DNA of 64,000 nucleotides from Bog-473 sp963756025 (lineage in GTDB: Bacteria; Actinomycetota; Acidimicrobiia; Acidimicrobiales; RAAP-2), in assembly GCA_963756025.1 (NCBI GenBank), contig CAVWMF010000006.1:682001-746000 (forward strand), given 5' to 3'. The number at the start of each line of letters is the position of its first letter. Positions within the stretch are counted from its first letter, which is position 1. Both the position numbers and the translations under genes were made by a program. Below the pieces are notes generated by a model. The model worked only from the letters and a program-made list of their open reading frames with translations. It was not told the DNA's origin and did no database searches. Of this stretch, positions 1 to 10,338 are shown one piece after another.

Positions 1-175
1 CATAGCGCGCGATGGTCCGGTGCAGGAAGAACTCCGTCTGCTCCGTCGTCATGGCCGCCCGCAGGGGGTACCACCAGAACGACTCCTCTGCGTGCACCTC
101 GATCAGATCGGCCAGGTCGCCCTGAACGAACGGGCGCAGGATCAGGCGGTCCGTGGTGAGGCGGGGCACGTCCAT
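1..175 (-). CDS. GNAT-family N-acetyltransferase, N-terminal part (runs off the window)
   Basis: Partial gene; its 3' end lies beyond position 1. The ATG is at 175-173. The first 58 residues can be read and begin MDVPRLTTDRLILRPF, the usual opening of RimJ/RimL-type acetyltransferases (beta-1 strand with LxTxRLxLRP). These enzymes use acetyl-CoA to acetylate an amine; the substrate cannot be told from this piece. The start lies two bases after the stop of the upstream small gene, so the two are probably cotranscribed. The acetyl-CoA-binding loop is outside the window. Confidence 0.75.
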   Translation of the reverse strand, partial: MDVPRLTTDRLILRPFVQGDLADLIEVHAEESFWWYPLRAAMTTEQTEFFLHRTIARY

Positions 176-177
176 GC

Positions 178-465
178 TCAGCCCAGGGGAAGGCCGGGCG
201 CCTCGGCCAACGAGGGATCGCGCCCGGGGCGCGCGGAGGCTGCATAGAGCTGGTCCGGCCGGAAGGAGCGCACCGCGCGGTCCCCCTTGCGGCCGCCCAC
301 CACCTCCACCCACTCCTCGCCGGTCTCGACGTTGGCGACGTGGGCCACGAAGGCCCAGGAGGCGCCGCGCAGCCGGGTGCCGGTCACCTGCACCGGGTCA
401 CCGGCCTGCAGGCCGGCCCAACGGGTGTTTCGACGCAGGTCAGTCGGGGGCACGGACCCCACCAT
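178..465 (-). CDS. Conserved-looking hypothetical protein, 95 aa
   Basis: I do not recognise a named family. The protein starts MVGSVPPTDLRRNTRW and reads as a small beta-rich domain (GDPVQVTGTRLRG, then WAFVAHVANVETGEEWVEVVGG) with a disordered Pro/Ala tail, without a signal peptide, membrane segment or cysteines. The ATG at 465-463 is the first in frame. It is followed after two bases by an acetyltransferase gene, so both probably share an mRNA. The upstream divergent gene is a RecB-like nuclease. A small nucleic-acid- or protein-binding role is possible but unsupported. Confidence 0.55.
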   Translation of the reverse strand: MVGSVPPTDLRRNTRWAGLQAGDPVQVTGTRLRGASWAFVAHVANVETGEEWVEVVGGRKGDRAVRSFRPDQLYAASARPGRDPSLAEAPGLPLG

Positions 466-545
466 AGGGACTCTTCTCCGTGCAGGTGTGGTGCACCGGG
501 CCGGGCATGGACGAGAGAATCGCCGGAGATGTCACAGGCTCGTCG

Positions 546-551
546 TATCCT
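546..551 (+). promoter_or_regulatory. -10 element of a leaderless promoter for the RecB-like nuclease
   Basis: TATCCT lies exactly 7 bases before the ATG at 559, which puts the expected transcription start on the start codon. This spacing selects ATG 559 over the in-frame ATG at 529. No convincing -35 box is visible. Confidence 0.5.
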
Positions 552-558
552 GGCCCCC

Positions 559-1332
559 ATGGCGCTCGCTCTCCCCCGTACGCTGACGCCATCCAAGGTG
601 ACCGCGTTCACGAACTGTCCCCTGGCCTTCCGCTTCTCGGTGATCGAGCATCGGCCCGAACCGCCGTCTCCCCACGCCGTCAAGGGCACGCTGGTGCACG
701 CCGCCCTCGAAGGGCTCTTCTGGAATCATGACGGTGCGGCGCGGACACCGGCCGCGGCGGCCCACGAGTTGGCCCGGGCCTGGGCCGAGCTGGCGGCGGA
801 CCCTGAGTTCATCTCCCTCGGCCTGACCGCCGAGGGAGAGGCCTCCTTTTTGGCCGACGCGCACACGCTGATCGACAACTACTTCCTCATCGAAGATCCC
901 ACGACGGTGCGGACGATCGGCGTGGAGCTCGGGGTGGAGATCGAGCAGGACGGGATGCGGCTGCGGGGCATCATCGACCGCCTGGACATCGGGCCGGACG
1001 GTGCGTTGACCGTCATCGACTACAAGACCGGGCGGGCCCCCTCGGAGCGCTACGAGCACGGGCGCATGGGCGGCGTCCAGACCTATGCCTTGTTATGCGA
1101 GAGGATCCTCGGCCGCCCGCCCACCGAGGTGCGCCTGCTCCATCTGCGCGACCCCCTCGTGATCACGGCGATGCCCACACCCCAGACCCTGCGGGGACAA
1201 CAGCGCCGGACCAACGCGGTCTGGGGCGCCATCGAGCGCGCGTGTGTGACAGAGGACTTCCGCCCCAACGTGGGGCCACTGTGCCAGTTCTGTCATTTCA
1301 AGTCCTCCTGCCCCGCCTTCAACGCCGCGTGA
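559..1332 (+). CDS. PD-(D/E)XK nuclease, RecB/Cas4-like, with iron-sulfur staple
   Basis: 257 aa. The nuclease core is visible: an H in GTLVHAALEG, the D in GIIDRLD and the D-x-K in VIDYKTG, as in the RecB/AddB/Cas4 fold. One cysteine near the N-terminus (C20, FTNCPLAF) plus three at the C-terminus (C242, C245, C251 in CQFCHFKSSC) form the typical four-Cys [4Fe-4S] staple. Families with this layout act on DNA ends in repair or spacer handling; no cas genes lie nearby, so a repair or general exonuclease role is more likely. The start is chosen from a -10 box 7 bases upstream. A PAP2 gene follows after 15 bases. Confidence 0.85.
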   Translation: MALALPRTLTPSKVTAFTNCPLAFRFSVIEHRPEPPSPHAVKGTLVHAALEGLFWNHDGAARTPAAAAHELARAWAELAADPEFISLGLTAEGEASFLADAHTLIDNYFLIEDPTTVRTIGVELGVEIEQDGMRLRGIIDRLDIGPDGALTVIDYKTGRAPSERYEHGRMGGVQTYALLCERILGRPPTEVRLLHLRDPLVITAMPTPQTLRGQQRRTNAVWGAIERACVTEDFRPNVGPLCQFCHFKSSCPAFNAA

Positions 1333-1347
1333 GCGTGCGACCGCTCG

Positions 1348-1938
1348 ATGACACGCTTCGACGAAACAGTCGACGCCGCCTTCGAGCGGCTCCGGGGACG
1401 GCCCCAGGTCGATCAAGCGGCCGCCGTGGTGTCCAACCTGGCCGACTACGGGCTCGTGTGGGTCGTCCTGGCCCTCTACAAGGCGAGGCGCCGGGGCCCG
1501 GACCGGCGGCGCGCCGTGGCCGCCCTGGCCCTGGCCGGCATCTCTTCGTACGGCCTCAACCGTGCGGTCAAGTCCGCGGTGCAGCGTGAGCGGCCCGACG
1601 AACACCTCGACGCGGCTGTCCGCACCCCGTCGAGCAGCAGCTTCCCGAGCGGGCACACGTTGGCCGCCTTCTCGACCGCCTTCGTCCTGGCCGAATCGGC
1701 GCCGGAGACCGCGGCCTATGTGGGTTTCGCCGGGGCCGTTGCCGCCAGTCGGGTCCACCTGCGGGCCCATCATCCGAGCGACGTGGTGGGGGGCGCTGCG
1801 CTCGGCTCGTTGCTGGGGCTGACGTTGCGCCCCCTCCTCGACCGGGTGACCCCCGGGACCCGGCGCCGCCTGGTCCGTACCGCCACCGCGACAGCCAAGG
1901 GAATGGGACCCGACGGCTATCTGTTGAAGAAACTATGA
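1348..1938 (+). CDS. PAP2-superfamily membrane phosphatase
   Basis: 196 aa integral membrane lipid phosphatase. The three phosphatase motifs appear in order: KSAVQRERP (variant of KxxxxxxRP), SFPSGH with the catalytic His, and SRVHLRAHHPSD (SRxxxxxHxxxD) with the second His. Hydrophobic stretches surround them, as expected for an active site on the membrane face. Likely substrates are phosphatidic acid, undecaprenyl pyrophosphate or similar lipid phosphates; these motifs do not decide which. The stop overlaps the next gene's ATG by 4 bases, indicating translational coupling. Confidence 0.88.
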   Translation: MTRFDETVDAAFERLRGRPQVDQAAAVVSNLADYGLVWVVLALYKARRRGPDRRRAVAALALAGISSYGLNRAVKSAVQRERPDEHLDAAVRTPSSSSFPSGHTLAAFSTAFVLAESAPETAAYVGFAGAVAASRVHLRAHHPSDVVGGAALGSLLGLTLRPLLDRVTPGTRRRLVRTATATAKGMGPDGYLLKKL

Positions 1939-2534
1939 AGCCAATTGCCGTGACATGGGACTACCGCTGCCCCTTCGCCCGTAACGTCCACGAGCACCTG
2001 CTGGCCGGGTTGGCCGACGGGGCCGATTGGGATGTGACCTTCCTGCCCTTCACCTTGAGCCAGGGCCACGTCCCCGAAGGTGGAACCCCCGTGTGGGACG
2101 ATCCGGCGAAGTTCAGCGATCTGGTCGCCCTGGCGGCGGGCGTCGTCGTGCGTGACCAGTATCCCGAGCAATTCGCCGCGGTGCACCATGCGCTCTTCGC
2201 AGCCAGGCATGACGACGGCCTCGACATCCGGGACTCCGCCGTCGTGGCCCGCGTCCTCGACGCCCACGGTGTCCCGTCCGACAAGGTCCTGGCCGAGGTG
2301 GACGGCGGCGGCCCGATCGACGAGATCAAGCGGGCGCACCAGGAGGCGGTCACCAAGTGGAGCGTGTTCGGGGTACCGACATTCATCGTCGATGACCGCG
2401 CCGTCTTCGTGCGGCTGATGAGCCGGCCCCAGGGCGATGCGGCCCTGGCACGACAGTCGATCGAGAACGTCGTCCGCTTGATGGACGATCAGCCCGACCT
2501 CAACGAATTCAAGTACACCACGCTCGAGCGCTGA
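1935..2534 (+). CDS. DsbA-family thioredoxin-fold protein
   Basis: 199 aa. It opens with a thioredoxin-fold strand and the active-site region DYRCPFAR, then a long helical insert, and ends with the cis-proline strand (VFGVPTFIV), the layout of DsbA/2-hydroxychromene-2-carboxylate isomerase proteins. Only one cysteine is seen at the usual CxxC position, so this is not a classical dithiol oxidase; a glutathione-like or mycothiol-dependent isomerase/transferase, or a redox partner, is possible. No signal peptide, so cytoplasmic. It overlaps the PAP2 gene by 4 bases. Confidence 0.75.
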   Translation: MKPIAVTWDYRCPFARNVHEHLLAGLADGADWDVTFLPFTLSQGHVPEGGTPVWDDPAKFSDLVALAAGVVVRDQYPEQFAAVHHALFAARHDDGLDIRDSAVVARVLDAHGVPSDKVLAEVDGGGPIDEIKRAHQEAVTKWSVFGVPTFIVDDRAVFVRLMSRPQGDAALARQSIENVVRLMDDQPDLNEFKYTTLER

Positions 2535-2585
2535 GCTCCGGCGGCGCCCGGCGCTCTACGTCGGGACCGGCCGGAAAGCGGCGGT

Positions 2586-3509
2586 TCAGGCCGAGCGGGC
2601 CAGTGAGCTCAACAGCGCGTACGTGCGGTCGCGCTCTTCGTTGGTACCGACGACGGAGGCCACGAAGTCGGTTGCACCGGCTGCCGCCAGCCTTTCGATC
2701 GACGCCGTCACCGCGTCTTCGTCACCGAGGAAGGCCACGTCGGCCGGGCTACCCGCCCCCTCCTTGTCCAGCATCGCCTTGTACGAGGGCAGGTTCGGAT
2801 AAATGGAGAATTCCTCGTTGACCCGCTCCCGGGCTGCCTCGATGTCGGCCGTCACCGACACTGGGAGGGCCACGCCGATCCGGGGCGACGGACGACCGGC
2901 CTCCTCCGCCGCCCGACGAATGACCGGGGAGATGTGCGACGCAATCGTCCGCGTACCCGTCATCCAGGTCACGGTGCCGTCGGCCACGCGTCCGGCCAGC
3001 TTGAGCATCGTGTCGCCCAACGCGGCAACCAGCACCGGAGGCGTCGACGCGCCGCGCCGCTCGAGAGGGGCGAAGGCATGGGTCGTGACGCGCTCGCCGT
3101 CCACGTTGCACGTCTCTCCGGCGAGCAACGGCATCAGGGAGGCCAGGTACTCCTTCATGTAGCGGGCGGGCTTGTCGAAGCTGAGGCCCCACATACCCTC
3201 CACGACGACCTGGTGCGAAAGGCCGATGCCGAGAATGAGGCGGTTCCCGGTGGCCCACTGCACCGTCAGGGCCTGTTGGGCCAACATCATCGGGTGGCGG
3301 GTGTAGACCGGCACCACCCCGGTCCCCAGTCCGATGCCGGGCACCATCGACCCCGCGGTGGCCAGAAGGGTCAGGGCATCGGGCCCGAAGATCTGGACGG
3401 CCCATGCGTGGTCGAGCCCGGCGTCGGCGAAGCGCTGCAACTCGGCCACTGTGTCGGGCAATGAGCGGTCGACGTCGAGCAGGCTGCCGATGCGCAGAGG
3501 TTTGGCCAT
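2586..3509 (-). CDS. Luciferase-like (LLM) oxidoreductase, probably F420-dependent
   Basis: 307 aa TIM-barrel protein of the bacterial luciferase-like superfamily. Features are the opening IGSLLDVDRS strand, the AVQIFGPDALTLLATAG segment, IGLGTGVVPVYTRHPMMLAQQALT (strand 3/4 region where F420 or FMN binds) and RLILGIGLSH. Its overall pattern resembles actinobacterial F420-dependent LLM proteins that reduce or oxidise small organic substrates. Start ATG 3509; a GAGGAG stretch lies about 12 bases upstream. It is divergent from purK across 23 bases, so the promoters must overlap. Substrate unknown. Confidence 0.8.
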   Translation of the reverse strand: MAKPLRIGSLLDVDRSLPDTVAELQRFADAGLDHAWAVQIFGPDALTLLATAGSMVPGIGLGTGVVPVYTRHPMMLAQQALTVQWATGNRLILGIGLSHQVVVEGMWGLSFDKPARYMKEYLASLMPLLAGETCNVDGERVTTHAFAPLERRGASTPPVLVAALGDTMLKLAGRVADGTVTWMTGTRTIASHISPVIRRAAEEAGRPSPRIGVALPVSVTADIEAARERVNEEFSIYPNLPSYKAMLDKEGAGSPADVAFLGDEDAVTASIERLAAAGATDFVASVVGTNEERDRTYALLSSLARSA

Positions 3510-3532
3510 GGTGTCTCGGAGCTCCTCGCCTA

Positions 3533-4773
3533 GTGTGCCTGGATGATCTCGCCGAGGCTAGCGACCTGAGCGCCCACCACGTCGGCGTGGTCGGTGCCGG
3601 ACAACTGGCGCGGATGGCCGCCGAGGCGGGGAGCGCGCTCGGCCTGTCGGTCGCCGTACTGGCCGAGCGCCCGGACGACGCGGCTTGCGCCGTCGCGTCC
3701 GAGGTACTGATCGGGTCCCCGCTGGTCGAGGCCGACCTGCGCGCGCTGGCGGACCGGGTCGACGTGGTCACCTTCGACCACGAGCAGGTGGATCTGACCA
3801 TCGTGCGCGCCCTGATCGACGACGGCGTCGTCATCCGACCGGGCCTGCAGACCCTGGAGATGGCGGTCGACAAGGCGCACATGCGCGCGGTGCTGGACCA
3901 GGCCGGGGTGGCGTCGCCCGCCCACACCGTGCTCCAGGTGGGTCTGGGCCACCCGCCCGATGCCGCGGCCGGCGCGATCGCCCGGTTCGGCGCCGAGCAC
4001 GGGTGGCCGCTCGTCCTCAAGACCGCCCGGGGCGGCTACGACGGCAAGGGCGTCTGGGTGGTCGACGACATGGCCGGTGCGGCCGCGGTGGTGGAGCCAC
4101 TCTCCGGAAAGCTGCTGGTCGAAGCGCTGGTCCCGTTCGAAGCAGAGCTCGCCGTGATGATCGCCCGCCGCCCTTCGGGGCAGACCGTCGCCTGGCCGGC
4201 CACGGAGACCACCCAGGTCGACGGCGTCTGCCGCGAGGTGCTCGTCCCGGGCCGCCTGCCCGGAGACGTCGTCGACCAGGCCGCCGCAATCGGGCGGCGC
4301 GTCGCCGACATCGCCGGGGCCGTGGGGGTCCTGGCCGTCGAGCTCTTCTGGTCCGGCGGGGTGCTGATGGTCAACGAGATCGCGGCCCGGCCCCACAACT
4401 CGGGTCACTGGACGATTGAGGGCGCGGTCACCTCCCAGTTCGAGAACCACCTCCGGGCGGTGCTCGATCTCCCTCTCGGATCGGCGGCCCCCCAGCACGC
4501 CCAGGTGGCGAACGTCAACATTTTCGGTGGTCCCGAAGGTACGGATCCGGTTGCGCTGCTGCCGTTCGGACTGGCCGTCGAGGGGGCACATGTGCACCTG
4601 TATGGCAAAGGGGCCAGGCCAGGACGCAAACTAGGACACGTGACCGTGTGCGGAGACGACGCCGATGTTGTACGTGCGCGCGCCTGGGCGGCGGCATCTG
4701 CCCTGGGCACGCCCCATCCGGACGGGCCGGACGCCCCCGCCCCCGCCGGGAACTCCTCAGCCGGGACCGCCTC

Positions 4774-4777
<4 letters not shown>
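3533..4777 (+). CDS. purK: N5-carboxyaminoimidazole ribonucleotide synthase PurK
   Basis: ATP-grasp enzyme of purine synthesis: AIR + ATP + bicarbonate to N5-CAIR. It shows the N-terminal GVVGAGQLARM nucleotide-fold motif, the ATP-grasp region with KTARGGYDGKGVWVV, and the C-terminal metal site in LFWSGGVLMVNEIAARPHNSGHWT. The start is uncertain: there is no ATG in frame, and GTG 3533 is the first plausible codon, leaving about 15 residues before VGVVGAG; CTG codons at 3539 or 3566 are alternatives. About 414 aa with a Pro/Ala-rich tail. The stop overlaps the purE ATG (ATGA), so PurK and PurE are coupled, fitting consecutive pathway steps. Confidence 0.93.
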
Positions 4778-6167
<1,390 letters not shown>

Positions 6168-6171
<4 letters not shown>

Positions 6172-7061
6172 CGCACCCCGGCGAACAGGTCGTCTTCGAT
6201 GACACCGCCCGGCGCAGTGACACCGCCCGGCGCAGTCACGCCGCCGACGCGGCTCTCGGCCAGGCGGAACTGGTCGACGGGTTTGATCTCTTCGAGCACG
6301 TTGGCGGGGAGGCCGAACCAGAACGGTGAATTGGGGTCGACCTGCGTGGCATGCGCCTTCAGTGCGGCGCCTCGTACCTCCTCGAAGCCCTGGACGTCGA
6401 TCGCCGTCGTGTAGGGGTCGTCGCGGGTCAAGCGTCCGAGACGCGCTTCTCGTCGAAGGGCGACTCCATGCCGAGCTCGAGGAACTTGGCGTGGATCTGC
6501 CGGAAGCGCTCGGCCGGCCACACCGAGTAGTAGAGCTTCAGGGGGACGAACGGGGCTCCCGCCTCGGGAAAGCGGTCGGGGTCGCCGGCGGCGTCGAAGG
6601 CGACGAGTGAGATCTCGTGTACCCGGAGATGGTCCGGATGGGGGTACTCGGACTGCTCGTCGGGATAGGTGAGGATGACCTGCGGCCGCTCCCGCCGGAT
6701 CACCGCCACCAGGCGCCCGACCGCTTCGTCGAGCGGGGCCTGGGCGAAGGAATCGGCGCGGGCGTTGGCCTCCGAACCCGGCATACCCGAGTCGCGGTAG
6801 CCCAACATCACCGTCTCGTCGTAGCCGATGATCTCGGTGGACGCCTTCGAATTCGGCCATGCGGACCTTGCCGATGTCTGCCCGCACCTCGGGCGTGTCC
6901 ATGGCCGGATTGAGGATCTCGCCCTCCTCTCCACCCGTGCAGCACACCAGAATGGTCCGCACACCCTCGGCGTGATAGCGGGCCACCGTCGACGCCCCTT
7001 TGGAGGCTTCGTCGTCCGGGTGGGCATGCACGGAGAGCAGGCAGAGTCCATCATCAGGCAC
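6168..7061 (-). CDS. mca: Mycothiol S-conjugate amidase Mca (two frame breaks)
   Basis: Zinc amidase that cleaves mycothiol S-conjugates to a mercapturic acid and GlcN-inositol in thiol-based detoxification. Visible are the LmbE-family zinc motif HAHPDDEASKG, CTGGEEGEI, then IIGYDETVMLGYRDSGMPG, YPHPDHLRVHEI, and the Mca tail HATQVDPNSPFWFGLP. The reading frame changes near 6843-6848 (one extra base) and changes back near 6430-6440, so the total stays 3n. Start GTG 7061 is fixed by a -10 box 7 bases upstream. Length about 297 aa, close to known Mca. Convergent with purE-ydjC. Mca implies the cell makes mycothiol. Confidence 0.9.
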
Positions 7062-7068
7062 GGCGCCG

Positions 7069-7074
7069 ACCTTA
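7069..7074 (-). promoter_or_regulatory. -10 element of a leaderless promoter for mca
   Basis: On the minus strand TAAGGT ends 7 bases before GTG 7061. This supports the GTG start and a leaderless mRNA. Confidence 0.5.
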
Positions 7075-7115
7075 GCGGCGGTCCGGCGGGCCCCTTGCCG
7101 CTGCGCTTGCCGGTG

Positions 7116-7157
7116 CCTGGCCGGTCCCTGACCGGTACCTGGCCGGTCCCTGACCGG
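7116..7157. repeat. 20-bp direct repeat, period 22, between mca and pspA
   Basis: CCTGGCCGGTCCCTGACCGG occurs at 7116-7135 and again at 7138-7157, separated by two bases. Each unit also contains CCGG-type inverted repeats. It lies between the two divergent promoters, so it may be an operator or simple slippage; nothing in the sequence decides. Confidence 0.6.
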
Positions 7158-7211
7158 CGCTCCGGCCGGTGCAGCGACCCCGGCCGTTGCCCCTTCCGCG
7201 CTGCTGGGCCT

Positions 7212-7217
7212 TATGCT
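7212..7217 (+). promoter_or_regulatory. -10 element of a leaderless promoter for pspA
   Basis: TATGCT lies exactly 7 bases before ATG 7225, selecting this start over the in-frame ATG at 7213. Confidence 0.5.
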
Positions 7218-7224
7218 CGGTGTC

Positions 7225-8013
7225 ATGGCAGGCACGTTCAAGCGGATCGGTGCGATCTTTCAGGCCAAGGCCAACAAGGTCCTGGACAAGGCTGAAGACC
7301 CCCGCGACACGCTGGATCTCTCTTACGAGAAGCAGCTGGAGCAGCTGCAGAAGGTCCGCCGGGGAGTGGCCGACGTCGCCACGGCCCGTAAGCGCCTCGA
7401 GCTGCAGGCACAGGGCTTGCAGAAGCAGGCCGACAAACTGCAGACGCAGGCCAAGGCGGCGCTGCAGCAGGGCAACGAGGATCTCGCCCGCGAGGCCCTC
7501 GCCCGCCGGGCGGCGCTGGGTGAGCAGCTGGCCGAGCTCAAGACGCAGCACGATCAGATCAGCGAGCAGGAGCAGAAGCTGATCGACACCTCGAACCAGC
7601 TCCAGACCCGGGTGGAGCAGTTCCGCACCAAGAAGGAGACGCTCAAGGCGAGCTACACCGCGGCCGAAGCGTCGACGAAGGTGGGCGAGGCCGTCTCGGG
7701 GATCTCGGACTCCATGGGGAATTCGGGCCAGGCCATGCAGCGCGCCCAGGACAAGATCGCCAGCATGCAGGCGCGGGCCGGTGCCATGGACGAGTTGCTC
7801 GCCTCGGGTGCGCTCAACGACCTCAGCACCCCGGTCGACGACATTCAGAAGGAGCTCGACAAGGTGACCGCCACGTCCCAGGTGGACAACGAGTTGGCGG
7901 CGCTGAAACTCGAGCTCGGAGCAGGAAGTGGAGGGCCCGCGACAGAAGAAGCGGCGGCCCTCCCGGCAGCAGACCAGAGCGGAACCGCGTCTGGTGGAGG
8001 AGCAGACAGCTGA
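7225..8013 (+). CDS. pspA: PspA/IM30-family envelope-stress protein
   Basis: 262 aa, nearly all alpha-helical coiled coil (residues about 20-160 rich in Gln, Glu, Lys, Ala heptads), with the family N-terminus MAGTFKRIGAIFQAKANKVLDKAEDP and C-terminal helices (DELLASGALNDL, DDIQKELDKV). PspA/Vipp1 proteins oligomerise on the inner face of the membrane and protect its integrity under stress. Start ATG 7225 is supported by TATGCT 7 bases upstream. The TGATG junction with htpX couples translation. The order pspA-htpX-pspAB is an actinobacterial stress cluster. Confidence 0.93.
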   Translation: MAGTFKRIGAIFQAKANKVLDKAEDPRDTLDLSYEKQLEQLQKVRRGVADVATARKRLELQAQGLQKQADKLQTQAKAALQQGNEDLAREALARRAALGEQLAELKTQHDQISEQEQKLIDTSNQLQTRVEQFRTKKETLKASYTAAEASTKVGEAVSGISDSMGNSGQAMQRAQDKIASMQARAGAMDELLASGALNDLSTPVDDIQKELDKVTATSQVDNELAALKLELGAGSGGPATEEAAALPAADQSGTASGGGADS

Positions 8014-8988
8014 TGGCGCTCTCGCGCAACATCCCGGCCGATAGGGGCCTGACCACCCGCATGCTGATGACGGGGTTCTTCCTCGTCGTCCTCTACGCCG
8101 TCCTGATCGGCGTGCTCTTCCTGGTGCTGAAGAGCCTCCTCCTCATCTTGATCATCGCCTTCGGGCTCCTGTTCTGCCAGTACTACTTCAGCGACAAGAT
8201 CGCCATGTTCGCCATGCATGCCAGGGAGGTCACCCGGGAGGAAGCCCCCGAGCTCCACGGCGTGATCGACCGCCTGTGCGCGCTGGCCGACATGCCCAAG
8301 CCTCGGGTGGCCATCGCACAGACCGACGTGCCGAACGCGTTCGCCACCGGTCGCAGTCCCAAGGCCGCCGTCGTGTGCGCCACGACTGGACTGCTGCGCC
8401 GGCTCGACGAACCTGAGATCGAGGCCGTCCTGGCCCATGAGATCTCCCACGTGGCGCACCGCGATGTCGCGGTCATGACGATCGCCAGCGGACTGGGCAT
8501 GATCGCCGGGCTCCTGACCCGCGTCATGTTCTATTCGGAGATCTTCGGCGGCGGCCGGAGCAATAACAACAACAACGGCGGCCAGCTGGTCATCGTCGAG
8601 ATGATCGTCCTGCTGGTCTCCGTCGTCGTCTACTTCGTGAGCTTCCTCCTGACGATGGCGCTCTCGCGCTATCGCGAGCTGGCCGCCGACCGCTCGGGTG
8701 CCATCCTGATCGGCCAGCCGTCACTGCTGGCGTCCGCACTGATCAAGATCTCGGGGGAAATGGGCCGAGTCCCGACGAAGGATCTCCGGGCCGCCGAACC
8801 CTTCAATGCCTTCTTCTTCGTGCCCGCCGTGGCGCAAGGTGCGCAAGGTGCGCAGGACCAGGGTCGGGGGCAGGGCCAGGGCGGCAACGGGTTCAGCTTC
8901 GGCAACCTCTTCCGCACGCACCCCACCTTGGAAGTGTCGCCTGGCGCAGCTCGACCAGCTCGAGCACGAGCTCGGCCAAGCCCACTGA
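8013..8988 (+). CDS. htpX: HtpX-type M48 membrane zinc metalloprotease (one frame break)
   Basis: Membrane protease for quality control. Two N-terminal membrane segments (about residues 15-55), the zinc motif HEISH (LAHEISHVAHRD), two further membrane segments around residues 160-215, and the third zinc ligand in RYRELAADR are all present. As printed the frame runs on into pspAB, but after THPTLE at 8930-8937 one extra base shifts it; the +1 frame continues RLAQLDQLEHELGQAH and stops at 8988, the normal HtpX ending. Length 3n+1 agrees with one inserted base. The asparagine run (SNNNNNGG) in the loop is unusual. Coupled to pspA by TGATG. Confidence 0.92.
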
Positions 8989-9002
8989 CTCCCGGCAGCG
9001 AC

Positions 9003-9575
9003 GTGGGCCTCTTCGACACCCTTCTGGGTCGCACCAAGCCGGTCAAAGCCAACCTCGATGCTCTCTTTGCGCTTCCCACCGCGGCGCTGACCCTCCAGAG
9101 CGCCGGCGGGCTCGTGACCTCAGGTCACGCCGGCGTGTGCTGGAAGCCGCCCGCGGGCCAGGCCTCCCAGGATCTCCAGACTGAAGTCGCCCAGCTCGTC
9201 GGGGACGGCTTCACGCAGACGCAGGACTCCTTCGGGTACGGATGGCTGCTCCTGGCCGAGCCCGCCCTGGACGACCTCGTCACCCAGGCCCACATGGCGA
9301 ACACCACGCTCACCGAAGCGGGTTGGGGCGCCCAGCTGCTGTGCTCGGTCTTCGGCTTCGTGCCCGAGCCCGGCGCAGCCAGCGATGCCCGGGCCTTCTG
9401 GCTCGTCTACCTCTACAAGCGCGGCACGTTCTACCCGTTCGCGCCGGTCGACAACCAGAAGGAGCGCCGCGACACGGAGCTGGAGCTGCGCATCCGCACC
9501 ATGCTCGGCGTCGACCTCCCGGTGGAGACGGATCTGAGCCGCTGGTTCCCGATGTGGGACCTGCCGGTCAAGTGA
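9003..9575 (+). CDS. pspAB: PspAB, PspA-associated protein
   Basis: 190 aa from GTG 9003, 14 bases after the corrected htpX stop. It starts VGLFDTLLGRTKPVKANLDALFALP, the typical start of the actinobacterial PspA-associated PspAB family, and contains FVPEPGAAS and YLYKRGTFYPFAPV. Its molecular role is not known; its constant placement next to pspA and htpX points to membrane-stress response. In the raw reading frame it appears fused to HtpX, which I regard as an artefact of the upstream break. The stop overlaps the next GTG (GTGA). Confidence 0.82.
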   Translation: MGLFDTLLGRTKPVKANLDALFALPTAALTLQSAGGLVTSGHAGVCWKPPAGQASQDLQTEVAQLVGDGFTQTQDSFGYGWLLLAEPALDDLVTQAHMANTTLTEAGWGAQLLCSVFGFVPEPGAASDARAFWLVYLYKRGTFYPFAPVDNQKERRDTELELRIRTMLGVDLPVETDLSRWFPMWDLPVK

Positions 9576-10309
9576 CGGCCGACCGTCTCATCGAGCTCGA
9601 GGGGGCGGTGAACTTCCGTGACCTCGGCGGCTACGCCACGGTCGACGGCCAGCGCACGCGCTGGCGGGTGCTGTTCCGGGCCGACGGCCTGGGCGAGCTG
9701 ACCGAGCCCGATCTGGACATCCTGCGCCAGCTCCGCATCCGCACGGTGATCGATCTCCGCACGGGCCACGAACTGCAACAGAGCCGCTTCGATATCGAGG
9801 CCCACCCGGTCGAGTTCCACCACTTCCCCTTCATCAAGTCGCTGACCAACGCCGAGGACTTCGAGCGGGCTCCGGGGTTCCTCGGCGCCCAGTACCGGCG
9901 GATGCTCGAGGACGCGGCCCCGCAGATCGTCGGTGCGCTCACGGCGCTGGCCGCCCCCGACGCCCGTCCGGCGGTCTTCCACTGCACGGCCGGCAAGGAC
10001 CGCACGGGACTGCTCTCTGCGCTCGTGCTGTCACTCCTCGGGGTGCCCGAAGATACCGTCGTGGCCGACTACGCGCTGAGCGGTGCGGCCATGGCACGGC
10101 TCCGGGCCAAGCTGCTCATCAAGTTCCCCGACGGCAGGTTGCTGGTCGATGCGGATGCCGATGCCATCTTCTCCGCCGATCCCTCCAACATGGTGGCACT
10201 GTTCGCACACCTGAACGACCGGTACGGATCGGTGGCCGGGTACGCCTCGGCGATCGGTGTGCCCGACGGTGTCGTGGACCGCCTGCGCGAGGCGATGCTC
10301 GAGGGCTAG
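9572..10309 (+). CDS. Tyrosine phosphatase, DSP-like family (Y_phosphatase3)
   Basis: 245 aa. The P-loop HCTAGKDRTG carries the catalytic Cys and Arg of the C(x)5R signature, and the start ELEGAVNFRDLGGYATVDG is diagnostic of the bacterial tyrosine/lipid phosphatase family PF13350 (MptpB/LipA-like). These remove phosphate from phosphotyrosine or phosphoinositides. The C-terminal part (DRYGSVAGYASAIGVPDGVVDRLRE) is the family's last helix pair. GTG 9572 overlaps the pspAB stop as GTGA. Being in the psp operon suggests a stress or signalling link, but that is inference. Confidence 0.88.
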   Translation: MTADRLIELEGAVNFRDLGGYATVDGQRTRWRVLFRADGLGELTEPDLDILRQLRIRTVIDLRTGHELQQSRFDIEAHPVEFHHFPFIKSLTNAEDFERAPGFLGAQYRRMLEDAAPQIVGALTALAAPDARPAVFHCTAGKDRTGLLSALVLSLLGVPEDTVVADYALSGAAMARLRAKLLIKFPDGRLLVDADADAIFSADPSNMVALFAHLNDRYGSVAGYASAIGVPDGVVDRLREAMLEG

Positions 10310-10338
10310 GACCTGGAGATGACGGCAGGCAGAGCCGC

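Noticed and set aside
559..1332. Cas4 protein of a CRISPR system
   Set aside because: Fold and four-Cys staple fit Cas4, but there are no cas genes or repeats in the window; a RecB-like repair nuclease is the safer call.
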